This document shows positions 34,438-44,082 of a stretch of 64,000 nt of DNA, piece after piece (the stretch's first letter is position 1; the number at the start of each line of letters is the position of its first letter). Made by a program: the position numbers and the translations under genes. The stretch spans positions 62,001-126,000 of the forward strand of contig JAGNHB010000001.1 in the NCBI GenBank assembly GCA_018001935.1. Reading direction: 5' to 3'. A model generated the notes under the pieces. The model saw only the letters and a list, made by a program, of their open reading frames with translations, was not told the origin of the DNA and did not search any database. Source of the DNA: Acidobacteriota bacterium. Its GTDB lineage: Bacteria; Acidobacteriota; JAAYUB01.

Positions 34438-36405
34438 ATGATTTTCCGGATGAAGCAAGAGGTGGAACGGACGGTCCGCCAGGCACTGGAGAGTGCCTTC
34501 CCGATCGAGCCCGGCACCGTCGCCGTTTCCTTTCAATACCCGGCTCGCCCCGAGCACGGCGACCTTTCCACCACGTTCCCCTTCGACCTGGCCAAGGTGC
34601 TCCGCCAGGCGCCGGCCCGCATCGCGGAGCGATTCCGGGAGGTTTACGCTCCGCCTGCCGGCGTGGCCCGAGTCACGACGGCCGGCGGCGGCTACGTCAA
34701 CTTCCACCTGGACCGCGGTTTCCTGTTCACGGAGGCCCTCGAGGCCCTCCGGGCCAGCGTCTTCCAGCGAGCCTTCGACCCGGTGCCCGGGAAGACCATC
34801 GTGGAGCACACCAACATCAACCCGAACAAGGCGGCCCACGTCGGGCACCTCCGGAACGCGATCCTGGGCGACTCCCTCGTCCGGCTCATGCGCTTCGCCG
34901 GCGAGACGGTGGAGGTGCAGAACTACCTCGACAACACGGGGGTCCAGGTGGCCGACGTCGTGGTCGGCTTTTTACACCTGGAGAAGATGACCCTGGAGGG
35001 CGTCCGGCGCATCCCGGGGAAGTTTGACGACGTCTGCTGGGACCTCTACGCCCGGGTGGCGGAGTTCTACGAGCGCTCCGAGGAAAACCGGAAACTGCGC
35101 TACGACGTCCTGCACGCCATCGAAGCCGGGGTCGGGGAGGCCGCGGAAATGGCGGCCCACGTCTCCGATCGGGTCGCCCGGTGCCACCTGGCGACGATGC
35201 GGCGCCTCGGGATCGTGTACGACGTGCTTCCCCGGGAGAGCGACATCCTCCGGCTGCACTTCTGGGACAAGGCTTTCGGGCTGCTCCGCGACAAGGGTGT
35301 CGTGACCCTGGAGGCCGAGGGGCCCAACGCCGGCTGCTGGGTGATGAAGTACCTCAAGGACGGGGCCGAGGACGTCAAGATCATGGTGCGCTCCAACGGG
35401 ACGGTGACCTACACCGGCAAGGACGTGGCGTACCAGCTCTGGAAGCTCGGAAAGCTCGAAAAGGACTTTTTCTATTTGCCGTACGAGACCCGGTCCGACG
35501 GCGGGATCACGTGGGTGTCCCACCCGGAGCCCCCCCCGCCGGGCACGCCGCCCCCCCCCGCTTTCGGTTCGGGGGATAGGGTTTACAACGTCATCGACGT
35601 CCGCCAGTCCTACACGCAGAACATCGTTTACACTTGCGTGGCCCTGCTGGAAGGGGAGGAGGCCTTTAGCCGGTGCGTCCACTTCTCCTACGAGATGGTG
35701 GCCCTCTCCCCCCGCTGTGCCGAGGCCCTGGGGTTCGCGCTCTCGGACGAGGAGAAGACCCGGTCCCACGTGGAGGTCAGCGGCCGGCGCGGGCTCGGTG
35801 TGAAGGCCGACGACCTGGTCGATCGGCTGGAGAACCGGGCCCACGAGGAAGTGGTCAAGCGCCACCCGGAGGCGGGCGAGGAGGTCACCCGGCCCATCGC
35901 GCGGGACATCGCGGCCGGCGCCCTGCGGTACTTCATGGCGCGCTTCACCCGGAACTCCCTCCTGGTCTTCGACCTGGACGACGCCCTCAACTTCGACGGC
36001 GAGACGGGCCCCTACCTTCAGTACTCGGCGGTGCGGGCCGCCAACATCCAGCGGAAGTATGCCGAGGCCTACGGGGAAACCGCGGAGGCCGCACTGGAGC
36101 GGCTGCGGGTGATGGGTGGCGGGCTGGCCGCCGGGATGCCCGACGACGTGTGGGACCTCTTCAGCTGCCTGCTGAAGATGCGGGACGCGGTCAGGGCCGC
36201 CCTGAACGGCCAGGAGATCGCCACCTTCGCCCGGTACCTCTACACCCTGAGCCAGAAATTCTCCTTCTTCTACAACCGGCGCCGCATCATCGGAGAGACC
36301 GACGAACCGCTCCGTCTCTCCCTCCTGGCCCTGGTGAGCCAGTACCTGGTCACCATGCGACAGGGGCTCGACCTGCTGGGGATCCGCGTCCCCGATCGCA
36401 TGTGA
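34438..36405 (+). CDS. argS: Arginyl-tRNA synthetase, extended
   Basis: 655 residues, longer than the usual 550-590. The N-terminal Arg_tRNA_synt_N domain is recognisable (FQYPARPEHGDLSTTFPFDL). The HIGH-type motif is NPNKAAHVGHLRNAILGDSL. The KMSKS region is degenerate (HVEVSGRRGLGVKADDLVDR), as in some ArgS groups. The C-terminal DALR anticodon domain is clear (LYTLSQKFSFFYNRRRIIGE, LLGIRVPDRM). Extra length includes a Pro-rich insert within the catalytic domain (PEPPPPGTPPPPAFGSG, about residue 363). It charges tRNA-Arg. The downstream gene starts 14 bases later. Confidence 0.93.
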   Translation: MIFRMKQEVERTVRQALESAFPIEPGTVAVSFQYPARPEHGDLSTTFPFDLAKVLRQAPARIAERFREVYAPPAGVARVTTAGGGYVNFHLDRGFLFTEALEALRASVFQRAFDPVPGKTIVEHTNINPNKAAHVGHLRNAILGDSLVRLMRFAGETVEVQNYLDNTGVQVADVVVGFLHLEKMTLEGVRRIPGKFDDVCWDLYARVAEFYERSEENRKLRYDVLHAIEAGVGEAAEMAAHVSDRVARCHLATMRRLGIVYDVLPRESDILRLHFWDKAFGLLRDKGVVTLEAEGPNAGCWVMKYLKDGAEDVKIMVRSNGTVTYTGKDVAYQLWKLGKLEKDFFYLPYETRSDGGITWVSHPEPPPPGTPPPPAFGSGDRVYNVIDVRQSYTQNIVYTCVALLEGEEAFSRCVHFSYEMVALSPRCAEALGFALSDEEKTRSHVEVSGRRGLGVKADDLVDRLENRAHEEVVKRHPEAGEEVTRPIARDIAAGALRYFMARFTRNSLLVFDLDDALNFDGETGPYLQYSAVRAANIQRKYAEAYGETAEAALERLRVMGGGLAAGMPDDVWDLFSCLLKMRDAVRAALNGQEIATFARYLYTLSQKFSFFYNRRRIIGETDEPLRLSLLALVSQYLVTMRQGLDLLGIRVPDRM

Positions 36406-36418
36406 GGGTGGTGAGGCC

Positions 36419-36913
36419 ATGCGGTTGGGGCGTGCTGGATGCTGGTTGGCCCTGTCGGCGGTCCTGACCGTCTTCCCGGGGCTCTTCGTCGGGGCGCAGT
36501 CTACCTTCGACCCTTTCAACTATTCCGTGGAGGAATTCAACCGGCTCCGTCAGACCTCCCCCCTGGAGCACCTCAACCTCTACCGGCGGATCGTTCCGCT
36601 CCGGGTCTCCGAGATCACCGCCTCGCTCCGGGCCCTGAACTGGGAGCGGCTCGAGGCGCAGCTGGACCGACTCTACCGGGTCCTGGCCAACGTCCTGGAG
36701 GATATCGACCTCTGCGCGGCCAATCCGAAGAACCGGAGCCGGATCGAGATCTGGAAGATGGAATCCGTCCTGAGGGATGCCGCCGCCCGGTTGAACGGCG
36801 TCTCCCGCTCCCTGCCCCCGGAGCGCCGGGAGAAGCCCGCCCCCCTCATCCAGCGGCTCAATATCGGGGCCGAGGCCCTGCGCAAGTTCCGCAAACCCGG
36901 AGGTTCGTCATGA
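36419..36913 (+). CDS. Small secreted helical protein, unknown
   Basis: 164 residues. N-terminal signal peptide (WLALSAVLTVFPGLFVGAQS), then a helix-rich charged body: SVEEFNRLRQTSPLEHLNLY, LRALNWERLEAQLDRLYRVL, IEIWKMESVLRDAAARLNGV. No Cys pair apart from one Cys (DLCAANPK). No family recognised. It lies between argS and der, and its stop codon overlaps the der start (ATGA), so translation is coupled. A conserved place in this run would suggest a link to envelope growth, but that is a guess. Confidence 0.7.
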   Translation: MRLGRAGCWLALSAVLTVFPGLFVGAQSTFDPFNYSVEEFNRLRQTSPLEHLNLYRRIVPLRVSEITASLRALNWERLEAQLDRLYRVLANVLEDIDLCAANPKNRSRIEIWKMESVLRDAAARLNGVSRSLPPERREKPAPLIQRLNIGAEALRKFRKPGGSS

Positions 36914-38241
36914 CGCCTCCCGGCTCCCGGCGCCCCGTGCCGGTCGTGGTCATCCTGGGCCGGCCGAACGTGGGCAAGTCAACACTCTTCAACGCGTTGA
37001 CGGGTTCCCGCCGCGCCATCACGGGGGACGAGCCCGGGATCACCCGGGACCGGCTCTACCGGCAGGCCGAGTGGGACGGGAAGCCCTTCGTCCTGGTGGA
37101 CACCGGCGGGCTCCTGCCCGGCGAAGACGAGCCCATCCCCCGGGAGATCCTGCGGCAGGCGCGCGCCGCCCTGGCGGAAGCCGACGCCGTCCTCTTCGTC
37201 GCCGACGCCCAGTCGGGCCCGACGGCGCTGGACGAAGAGATCTTCGCCATGATCCGGAAGTCCGGGAAGAAGGTGCTCCTGCTGGCGAACAAGGTGGACG
37301 TCCGGAAACTGGAGGCGCAGGCCATGGCCTTCTACGCCATGGGGGCCGACACCGTCTTCCCCGTGTCCGCCGAGCACCGGCAGGGGCTCGACGAGATGCT
37401 GGACGCCCTGACGGCGGGCTTTCCCGTTGCCGAGCCCGAGGACGCCCCGGCGGAGGGGGTGGTCCGCCTGGCGGTGGTCGGCCGGCCCAACGTCGGGAAG
37501 TCCTCGCTGGTGAACGCGCTTCTGGGTGAGGAGCGGATGATCGTCAGCGACATCCCCGGCACCACCCGGGACGCGGTGGACACGGAACTGTCCATCGACG
37601 GCCGCCGGTACTGCCTCATCGACACCGCGGGGATCCGCCGGAAGGGCAAGACGAAGCTCCAGGCGGAGAAGATCTCCGTGATCCAGGCCCGCAAACACAT
37701 GGAAAAGGCGGACGTGGCCCTGCTGCTCCTGGACCCCGTGGAGGGCGTGACCCACCTGGACGCGGTCATCGCCGGGTACGCGGTGGAATCGGGGAACGCC
37801 GTCGTGCTGGGCGTCAACAAGTGCGACCTGCTCCCGAGAGGGGAGAGCGCCGTGCGCGAGCTGACCCGGCAGGTCCGCAACCAGATGAAGTTCCTCGACT
37901 ACGCCCCGCTGCTCTTCTTCTCCGCCCGGACGGGCCGGAACCTGCCCAGGATCTTCCCGGTGATCCTCAAGGCCTGGGAGAAGCGCTACCACCGGGTCGG
38001 CACGCCGGACCTGAACCGGTTCTTCCACGCCATGATGGAGAAGCGGCGCATCGAGGCCCTCTCCACGGCGGATATCGGGGTGAAGTACCTTACCCAGGTC
38101 GGAACGGCCCCCCCGACGTTTCTCCTCTTCGTCCGCCGGGGCAAGCGGCTGCACTTCTCGGAGAAGCGCTTCGTGGAAAACCAGCTCCGGGAGTTCTTCG
38201 ACTTCTACGCGAACCCTGTCGTGCTGCGGGAACGGTCGTGA
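36910..38241 (+). CDS. der: GTPase Der (EngA), ribosome biogenesis
   Basis: 443 residues, the normal length. Two tandem GTPase domains: G1 VVVILGRPNVGKSTLFNALT with G2-G4 (ITRDRLYRQ, LVDTGGLL, LANKVDV), then G1 LAVVGRPNVGKSSLVNALLG with DTAGIRRKGK and GVNKCDLL. The KH-like C-terminal domain follows (FLLFVRRGKRLHFSEKRFVE). Der assists maturation of the 50S subunit. The start overlaps the preceding stop by ATGA, and its stop overlaps the murG start (GTGA), showing a tightly coupled transcript with envelope genes. Confidence 0.97.
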   Translation: MTPPGSRRPVPVVVILGRPNVGKSTLFNALTGSRRAITGDEPGITRDRLYRQAEWDGKPFVLVDTGGLLPGEDEPIPREILRQARAALAEADAVLFVADAQSGPTALDEEIFAMIRKSGKKVLLLANKVDVRKLEAQAMAFYAMGADTVFPVSAEHRQGLDEMLDALTAGFPVAEPEDAPAEGVVRLAVVGRPNVGKSSLVNALLGEERMIVSDIPGTTRDAVDTELSIDGRRYCLIDTAGIRRKGKTKLQAEKISVIQARKHMEKADVALLLLDPVEGVTHLDAVIAGYAVESGNAVVLGVNKCDLLPRGESAVRELTRQVRNQMKFLDYAPLLFFSARTGRNLPRIFPVILKAWEKRYHRVGTPDLNRFFHAMMEKRRIEALSTADIGVKYLTQVGTAPPTFLLFVRRGKRLHFSEKRFVENQLREFFDFYANPVVLRERS

Positions 38242-40214
38242 AAGGGAACGGCAAATCGCTCAGGGTCCTGTTGACGGGGGGCGGTACGGGTGGCCATGTC
38301 TACCCGACCCTGGCCGTGTACGAGATCCTGAAAAAGGAATTTCCCGTCTCCCAGGTGCTCTACGTCGGGTCGAGGGGCCGGGCGGAGGAAAAGATCGTCC
38401 CACGCTTCGGCATCCCCTTGTCCTTCACCCCCTGTGCTCCCCTTTTCGGGCTCCGGCCGTGGAGCCTCGCCGCCTCCCTGTTCATCAACCTCGTCGGCAC
38501 CCTGAAGGTCCTGCTGACCCTCCTCCGGTTCCGCCCCCACGTGATCCTGGCGGCCGGCGGTTACGTGAGCGCCCCGGCGGTGTTCGCCTCCTTCCTCCTG
38601 CGGCCTTTCCTGCGGCCCCTGCTGGTCATCGACGAGCAGAACGTGGTTCCGGGGCTCATGAACAAGCTGGCCTCGCTCTTCGCCCGGGCGGTCCTGGTCA
38701 GCTTCCGGGAGACCGCCTTCTTCGTGTGGAACGACAACTGCGTCTTCACGGGGTACCCGGTCCGGTCGGAGTTCCTGGCGGGCGTTTCCCGCGAGGAGGC
38801 CCGGAAGGCCCTGGGGATCGCCGAAGACCGGAAAGTGGTCGCGGTTTTCGGGGGCTCCATGGGGGCGCGGTCCATCAACCGCTTGATGGCGGAGATCCTG
38901 ACGGGCCTGGGGGTGGCCGGGAGCGCCCTGACGGTGTTTCACTCCACGGGGATGTCGCGGGGCGCCTACGACGCGTGGGAAGACACCCTGCTCCGATTCC
39001 GGAAAGCGGCGGGGGGCGGGGCGAGGGTCGAGGATGCCGGCGAGGGGAAGACGTTCCGGCTGGCGGACGGCCGGCTGGACTATCACCTGCTCCCTTACAT
39101 CCACGACATGGCCCTTCACCTCCAGGCGTCGGACCTGGTGGTCTGCCGGGGCGGCGCCGGGGCGCTGTCGGAGGTCATGGCCCTCGGAAAACCGGCCGTG
39201 GTGATCCCGAAACGCGATCTTCCCGGGGACCACCAGGAGCTGAACGCCATCAACCTCGCTTCCGTGGGCGGTTGCGAGGTCGTGTTCGAGCGCAAGGCCG
39301 CCGACGGGGTCGATTACGTCGATGCCCCGGAATTCCTGTCGGTGTTCACCCGGCTTCTGGACGACCCCGCCCGGATGCAGGCGATGGCGGCCCGGGCCCG
39401 GGACAAGTTCCCCGCGGGGTGCCGGGCGAAGATCGTGGAAACCTTCCGCAACCTCCTGGCCGGACGCGAGGTGGACGCCATCCAGGAACTGGTGGAGCCC
39501 GAGTACGTCCGTTTGCAGAAGCAGGTGGACCACCTGGTGGCCTTCCTCCGGAACCAGCCCCCGGAGAGCTTCTATTACCGCTTCTACGCCATCCGGATGG
39601 AGGAGATGCTCCGCTCCGACCAGTGGTCGCGCCTGAACACCGGGGTGAAGCTGTGCGGCGGGCTCCGGCGCTTCGACAAGATCCCCCTCCTCGTCTCCCT
39701 CTTCGAGACGGGGAACGGGTTCATGCGGCGGAACATCCTGGTGGCGCTCGCCAACATGAAACTCTGGGACCCGGCCCTGGCGGACCTGATCGTTCGCGCG
39801 CTGCAGGACGGGTACTACGAGGTCCGGGTGGCCGCCCTGGCCCTGGCCGCCGCCTGCGTCGACCACACGTCGGCGAACCCCCTGATCGTCGACCAGATGC
39901 GCCGGTTGATGCGCAAACGGTTCGAGCGTTTCGAGGTCCGGTACTGGTGCATCCGGACGCTGCCGCTCTTCATCCCCCTGGACGAGTACTTCCGGATGAC
40001 GGCCCGCTTCCGGTTCGCCCGGAACGTCCGGCTGCGCGAGGCGATCCTGGAAGGCTTCCAGGGCGCCCTCCGGATGGAGCGGATCCGCGCCGACCAGATC
40101 GAGGACGTCCGCTATTTCCTGAACGACTTCCTGATCACCACGTCCGGTTTCGACCCGAAATTCAGCATCCGGCACAACTACGTCGAGCTGCACAACCGTT
40201 TGAAGAGTCCGTAG
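38238..40214 (+). CDS. murG: MurG glycosyltransferase fused to HEAT-like repeats
   Basis: 658 residues from GTG 38238, nearly twice the usual MurG length (about 360). Residues ~1-405 are MurG: VLLTGGGTGGHVYPTLAVYE, ILAAGGYVSAPAVFASFLLR, IDEQNVVPGLMNKLASLFAR, VAVFGGSMGARSINRLMAEI and VVCRGGAGALSEVMALGKPA, with HQELNAINLASVGG. It should add GlcNAc to lipid I, giving lipid II. Residues ~410-658 are helical repeats of HEAT type (KIPLLVSLFETGNGFMRRNI, LVALANMKLWDPALADLIVR, ALQDGYYEVRVAALALAAAC). The frame is continuous with no stop or shift. MraY, the preceding step of lipid II synthesis, is encoded 16 bases downstream. Confidence 0.9.
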   Translation: MKGNGKSLRVLLTGGGTGGHVYPTLAVYEILKKEFPVSQVLYVGSRGRAEEKIVPRFGIPLSFTPCAPLFGLRPWSLAASLFINLVGTLKVLLTLLRFRPHVILAAGGYVSAPAVFASFLLRPFLRPLLVIDEQNVVPGLMNKLASLFARAVLVSFRETAFFVWNDNCVFTGYPVRSEFLAGVSREEARKALGIAEDRKVVAVFGGSMGARSINRLMAEILTGLGVAGSALTVFHSTGMSRGAYDAWEDTLLRFRKAAGGGARVEDAGEGKTFRLADGRLDYHLLPYIHDMALHLQASDLVVCRGGAGALSEVMALGKPAVVIPKRDLPGDHQELNAINLASVGGCEVVFERKAADGVDYVDAPEFLSVFTRLLDDPARMQAMAARARDKFPAGCRAKIVETFRNLLAGREVDAIQELVEPEYVRLQKQVDHLVAFLRNQPPESFYYRFYAIRMEEMLRSDQWSRLNTGVKLCGGLRRFDKIPLLVSLFETGNGFMRRNILVALANMKLWDPALADLIVRALQDGYYEVRVAALALAAACVDHTSANPLIVDQMRRLMRKRFERFEVRYWCIRTLPLFIPLDEYFRMTARFRFARNVRLREAILEGFQGALRMERIRADQIEDVRYFLNDFLITTSGFDPKFSIRHNYVELHNRLKSP

Positions 40215-40230
40215 GGACGGGGAGGAGACC

Positions 40231-41352
<1,122 letters not shown>

Positions 41353-41366
41353 GGCCGGCGGGTGGA

Positions 41367-41405
41367 GAGAACCACGGTGGAACACGGAGAAGGCGCAGAG
41401 AAAAC
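41367..41405. repeat. Palindrome-family arm, ACCACGGTGGAACACGG
   Basis: AGAACCACGGTGGAACACGG followed by AGAAGGCGCAGAGAAAA: four degenerate 9-10 bp words, related to 42018-42048. No complementary arm nearby. It starts 15 bases after the mraY stop. Confidence 0.6.
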
Positions 41406-41422
41406 CACCCAATGCACGAAGG

Positions 41423-41500
41423 AAGAATCCAGAATCCAGAATTCAGGAGGCAGGAGGGGGAGAATGACGTCAGGAGACGTCGTCGGGAGACAGGAGATAA
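41423..41500. repeat. Purine-rich imperfect tandem tract
   Basis: AGAATCCAGAATCCAGAATT then CAGGAGGCAGGAGGGGGAGA and GTCAGGAGACG: a run of 7-8 base AG-rich words (CCAGAAT, CAGGAGG). Almost no pyrimidine-rich partner is present, so it is not an inverted repeat. Confidence 0.55.
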
Positions 41501-41671
41501 AGCGATGGCGTTTGGGCCCGGGGCAAGCCGCGGACGCCGGGGAACTCAGACCGGAGCGCGAAAAGGTGACGGGCGTCCGCGGCGCCGCCCCGGGGTCAAG
41601 ACGTGGCAGCGCAGGGGCAAACCCGCCCCGAAGGCGGCGGGAGCAAAGCGTTCATTCAAATTTTAATGCCC

Positions 41672-41811
41672 TCGTAAAAAGTCTTGATTGTGATCTCACA
41701 GAGGCACAGAGGCACGGAGAAGAATTATAAGATTTATTGATTCTAGTAATTACGATTTGCATTTCTCCGTGCCTCCGTGCCTCTGTGAGAGAAAAGGACT
41801 CTTTGCGAACG
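41672..41811. repeat. 140-bp palindromic element, copy B
   Basis: Termini TCGTAAAAAGTC and CTTTGCGAACG. Arms CTCACAGAGGCACAGAGGCA CGGAGA and TCTCCGTGCCTCCGTGCCTC TGTGAG are almost perfectly complementary across an AT-rich loop that includes TTATTGATTCTA and ACGATTTGCAT. It corresponds base for base, with about a dozen substitutions and one indel, to copy A (22308-22446). Confidence 0.85.
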
Positions 41812-41870
41812 CATTAAATTTGCATAATTTGACAAAGACTATACAAGGTATGACAGCCTGAACCCCTTTC

Positions 41871-41963
41871 GATTGCGACTGCGACTGCGATACCGATACC
41901 GATACCGATTCCGACCCCGATACCGATAGCGACTCCGATAGCGATACCGACCCCGATACCGAT
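41871..41963. repeat. Degenerate hexanucleotide repeat (GATACC)
   Basis: About 15 tandem copies of a hexamer whose variants are GATACC, GATAGC, GACTCC, GACTGC, GACCCC and GATTCC. Positions 1-2 and 6 are fixed (GA....C) while the middle varies. The region is not in a plausible gene, although every frame stays open. Confidence 0.8.
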
Positions 41964-42017
41964 GGGAACCCCCTCCGGACCTACCGCCTACCGCCCAACC
42001 CGGATAAACCGGAGAGA

Positions 42018-42048
42018 AACCACGGATGAACACGGATGGACACGGATC
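42018..42048. repeat. Palindrome-family arm, CACGGATGA words
   Basis: ACCACGGATGAACACGGATG followed by GACACGGAT: three tandem copies of a 9-10 bp word. No complementary right arm. Confidence 0.7.
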
Positions 42049-42085
42049 ATCCGGACGCGCCAGAAAAATAACAGGCGGTCTTTAC

Positions 42086-42183
42086 CTCTCGCAAAGGCGC
42101 AAAGACGAAAAGCCTCGCAAAGCCGGAAGCGGAGAAGGAGGATTCCTTTGCGAGGCTTTGCGTCCGGGCGTCTTTGCGAGAGA
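42086..42183. repeat. Inverted-repeat element, CGCAAAG words
   Basis: Left arm CTCTCGCAAAGGCGCAAAGA CGAAAAGCCTCGCAAAG (42086-42123) pairs with right arm CCTTTGCGAGGCTTTGCGTC CGGGCGTCTTTGCGAGAG (42145-42183) with a short loop. Each arm consists of four CGCAAAG-type words of 8-10 bases. Confidence 0.8.
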
Positions 42184-42388
42184 CCGGATACGTCGATTCC
42201 GGAACCGGATCAGCACCAGTGGGGCATTTTAGCCCCGGGGCATGCCGGACGACGCTGCCGGGATTCCCTCCTCCGTCCCCGCACCGGGTTTCCCCGCTCT
42301 GAAAGCGGTGGGAGCCCACCGATGATCTCAATCTTGCTCATTTTGCCTAAGATCTTACTTCGTAGGGACTACAGCCTACAGCCCAACT

Positions 42389-43861
42389 TCACCTCGCCCC
42401 CCGGCAGAAGAGGACGGTGGGGATGGTGCGGAGGAGGATCTTGAAGTCCAGCCAGAGGCTCCACGAGTCGATGTACTTCAGGTCGAGTTTCATCCACTCG
42501 TCGAAGTCGACCTCGTTGCGCCCGGAGACCTGCCACAGGCACGTCAGCCCCGGTTTGACGGAGAGCCGGCGCCGCTGCCACCGGGTGTACTCGCGGACTT
42601 CCTCGGGGAGGGGCGCCCGGGGGCCCACGAGGCTCATGTCGCCCTTGAGCACGTTGAAGAACTGGGGAAGCTCGTCGATGCTGGTCTTCCGAAGGAAGCG
42701 CCCCAGGGCGGTGATGCGGGGGTCGCCGCGCATCTTGAAGACGGGGCCGTTCATCTCGTTGAGGTGCCGGATCTCCCAGAGGATGTCTTCCGCCCCGTGC
42801 ACCATGGAGCGGAACTTGTACAGGGTGAATTTTCGCCCGTAGAGGCCGCAGCGCACCTGCCGGTAGACGGCCGGCCCGCGGGAGGTGAGCCGGATCAGGA
42901 GCGGGACCGTCAGCAGGAAGGGCAGGGAGAGGAGGATCCCGGCCAGGGCGCCCACCACGTCCAGGAAGCGTTTGAAGACGAGGGACAGGGCGTGCTCGGG
43001 CACGGGGGAGAAGGACAGGAAGGGCTGGTTCTCCACGAAGTCGAGGCTGGTTCGCGAGATGGCGTGCGGGAAGAAGTGGAGGGAGAGCCGGGTGATGATC
43101 CCCAGTTCCTCGCAGAGGAGGGCGATCCCCTCGAACAGCTTCAGGTCCCCGTTGGTGGAGCTGACGAACATGACCTCGTCCACCACGTGGTTGCCGAGCA
43201 CCGCCTCGGCTTCCTTCAGCGAGCCCAGGACGGGTCCGTGGCACGGCATGCCCGGGGTCGGGGCGCAGTCGGTGACGTAGCCCACCAGGTAGTATCCCTG
43301 GTCCTTGTGGGAGGCGATCTTCCGCCCCATCTCGAAGACCTTGGGGGAGTTTCCGGCCACCAGCACGCGCCGGTACTCGCTGCGGATCCCTTTCCGGGAC
43401 TTGACCCAGGCCACGTAGCAGAGCCGGTGCAGCGCGCAGAGGAGAAAGAGGGTGACGAGGAAAAGGAAGGTCACGGAACGACTGAGGTCCAGCTTGAAGA
43501 GGAAGGAAACGAAGCCGATGGCGAGACCGAGGGTCAGGCACTCCGCCAGGAGCACCAGGAGGTGGCCGGGGAGATAGCGGAACCGGTACGGGGTGCGCTG
43601 CCGCGCGTGATACACGTGGAAAAGCAGGAAGATGGCGGCGCTCACCGAGTAGAACCACAGGTAGGATTCCACGGCCCCGATGACCGGCAGAGAACGGTCC
43701 GCGAAAAAGACCCGCAGGTCCGTCAGGTCCCGGCGGAAGGCGTGGGCCATCGGCAGTGCCGCCAGGATGGCGACCAGGTCGCAGAAGAGGAGGAAGATGT
43801 GCCGCTGTCGTTCTTTCTTGTCCAGCATGGAGGGGCTACCAGCGTCCTTTGGCGCACCCAT
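42389..43861 (-). CDS. Polyprenyl-phosphate sugar-1-phosphate transferase (WcaJ/WbaP type)
   Basis: 490 residues from 43861; ATG 43828 (MLDKKERQRH) is equally possible as neither has a strong ribosome site. About five N-terminal helices, a CoA-binding/Rossmann-like middle (VLVAGNSPKVFEMGRKIA, VVDEVMFVSST), then a helix and the bacterial sugar transferase domain: FKRFLDVVGALAGILLSLPF, TLYKFRSMVHGAEDILWEIR, LRKTSIDELPQFFNVLKGDM, SLVGPRAPLPEE and LTCLWQVSGRNEVDFDEWMK. It starts a surface polysaccharide or glycan repeat on undecaprenyl phosphate. No other glycan-cluster gene is adjacent. Confidence 0.93.
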   Translation of the reverse strand: MGAPKDAGSPSMLDKKERQRHIFLLFCDLVAILAALPMAHAFRRDLTDLRVFFADRSLPVIGAVESYLWFYSVSAAIFLLFHVYHARQRTPYRFRYLPGHLLVLLAECLTLGLAIGFVSFLFKLDLSRSVTFLFLVTLFLLCALHRLCYVAWVKSRKGIRSEYRRVLVAGNSPKVFEMGRKIASHKDQGYYLVGYVTDCAPTPGMPCHGPVLGSLKEAEAVLGNHVVDEVMFVSSTNGDLKLFEGIALLCEELGIITRLSLHFFPHAISRTSLDFVENQPFLSFSPVPEHALSLVFKRFLDVVGALAGILLSLPFLLTVPLLIRLTSRGPAVYRQVRCGLYGRKFTLYKFRSMVHGAEDILWEIRHLNEMNGPVFKMRGDPRITALGRFLRKTSIDELPQFFNVLKGDMSLVGPRAPLPEEVREYTRWQRRRLSVKPGLTCLWQVSGRNEVDFDEWMKLDLKYIDSWSLWLDFKILLRTIPTVLFCRGAR

Positions 43862-44082
43862 CTTAGCCTAAATCCGGCCTTCGGACAACCCTACATTAGC
43901 GATTCCCCGGGGCGGAAAATGTCGCGAATGAAGTCCGCCGGTACTCCGCCTCAGTCCTTAGCGCGGGGGGGAGGTGCGCCGGCGGCGGTTCGGGCCCGGT
44001 CGCCCGGTCAACCCGGGCAGCCCGGCGCCTTGCCGCACCCCGCTTCGCCGGGGGGCGGCGGATCGCCCCGGATCCCCGGCCC

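Larger units (their letters stand above)
41353..42388. other. Repeat-rich intergenic region of 1 kb
   Basis: Between the mraY stop and the convergent sugar transferase gene lie 1036 bases with no credible gene. It contains at least six repeats: three palindrome-family pieces (41367-41405, 42018-42048, 42086-42183), the 140-bp palindrome copy B (41672-41811), a purine-rich CCAGAAT/AGGAG tract (41423-41500), and a hexanucleotide run (41871-41963). It is the densest cluster of such elements in the window. Confidence 0.75.

Noticed and set aside
41362-41730. Possible 122-residue protein after mraY
   Set aside because: It runs through several dispersed repeats (including half of the 140-bp palindrome) and has no family match; the frame is a by-product of repeats.
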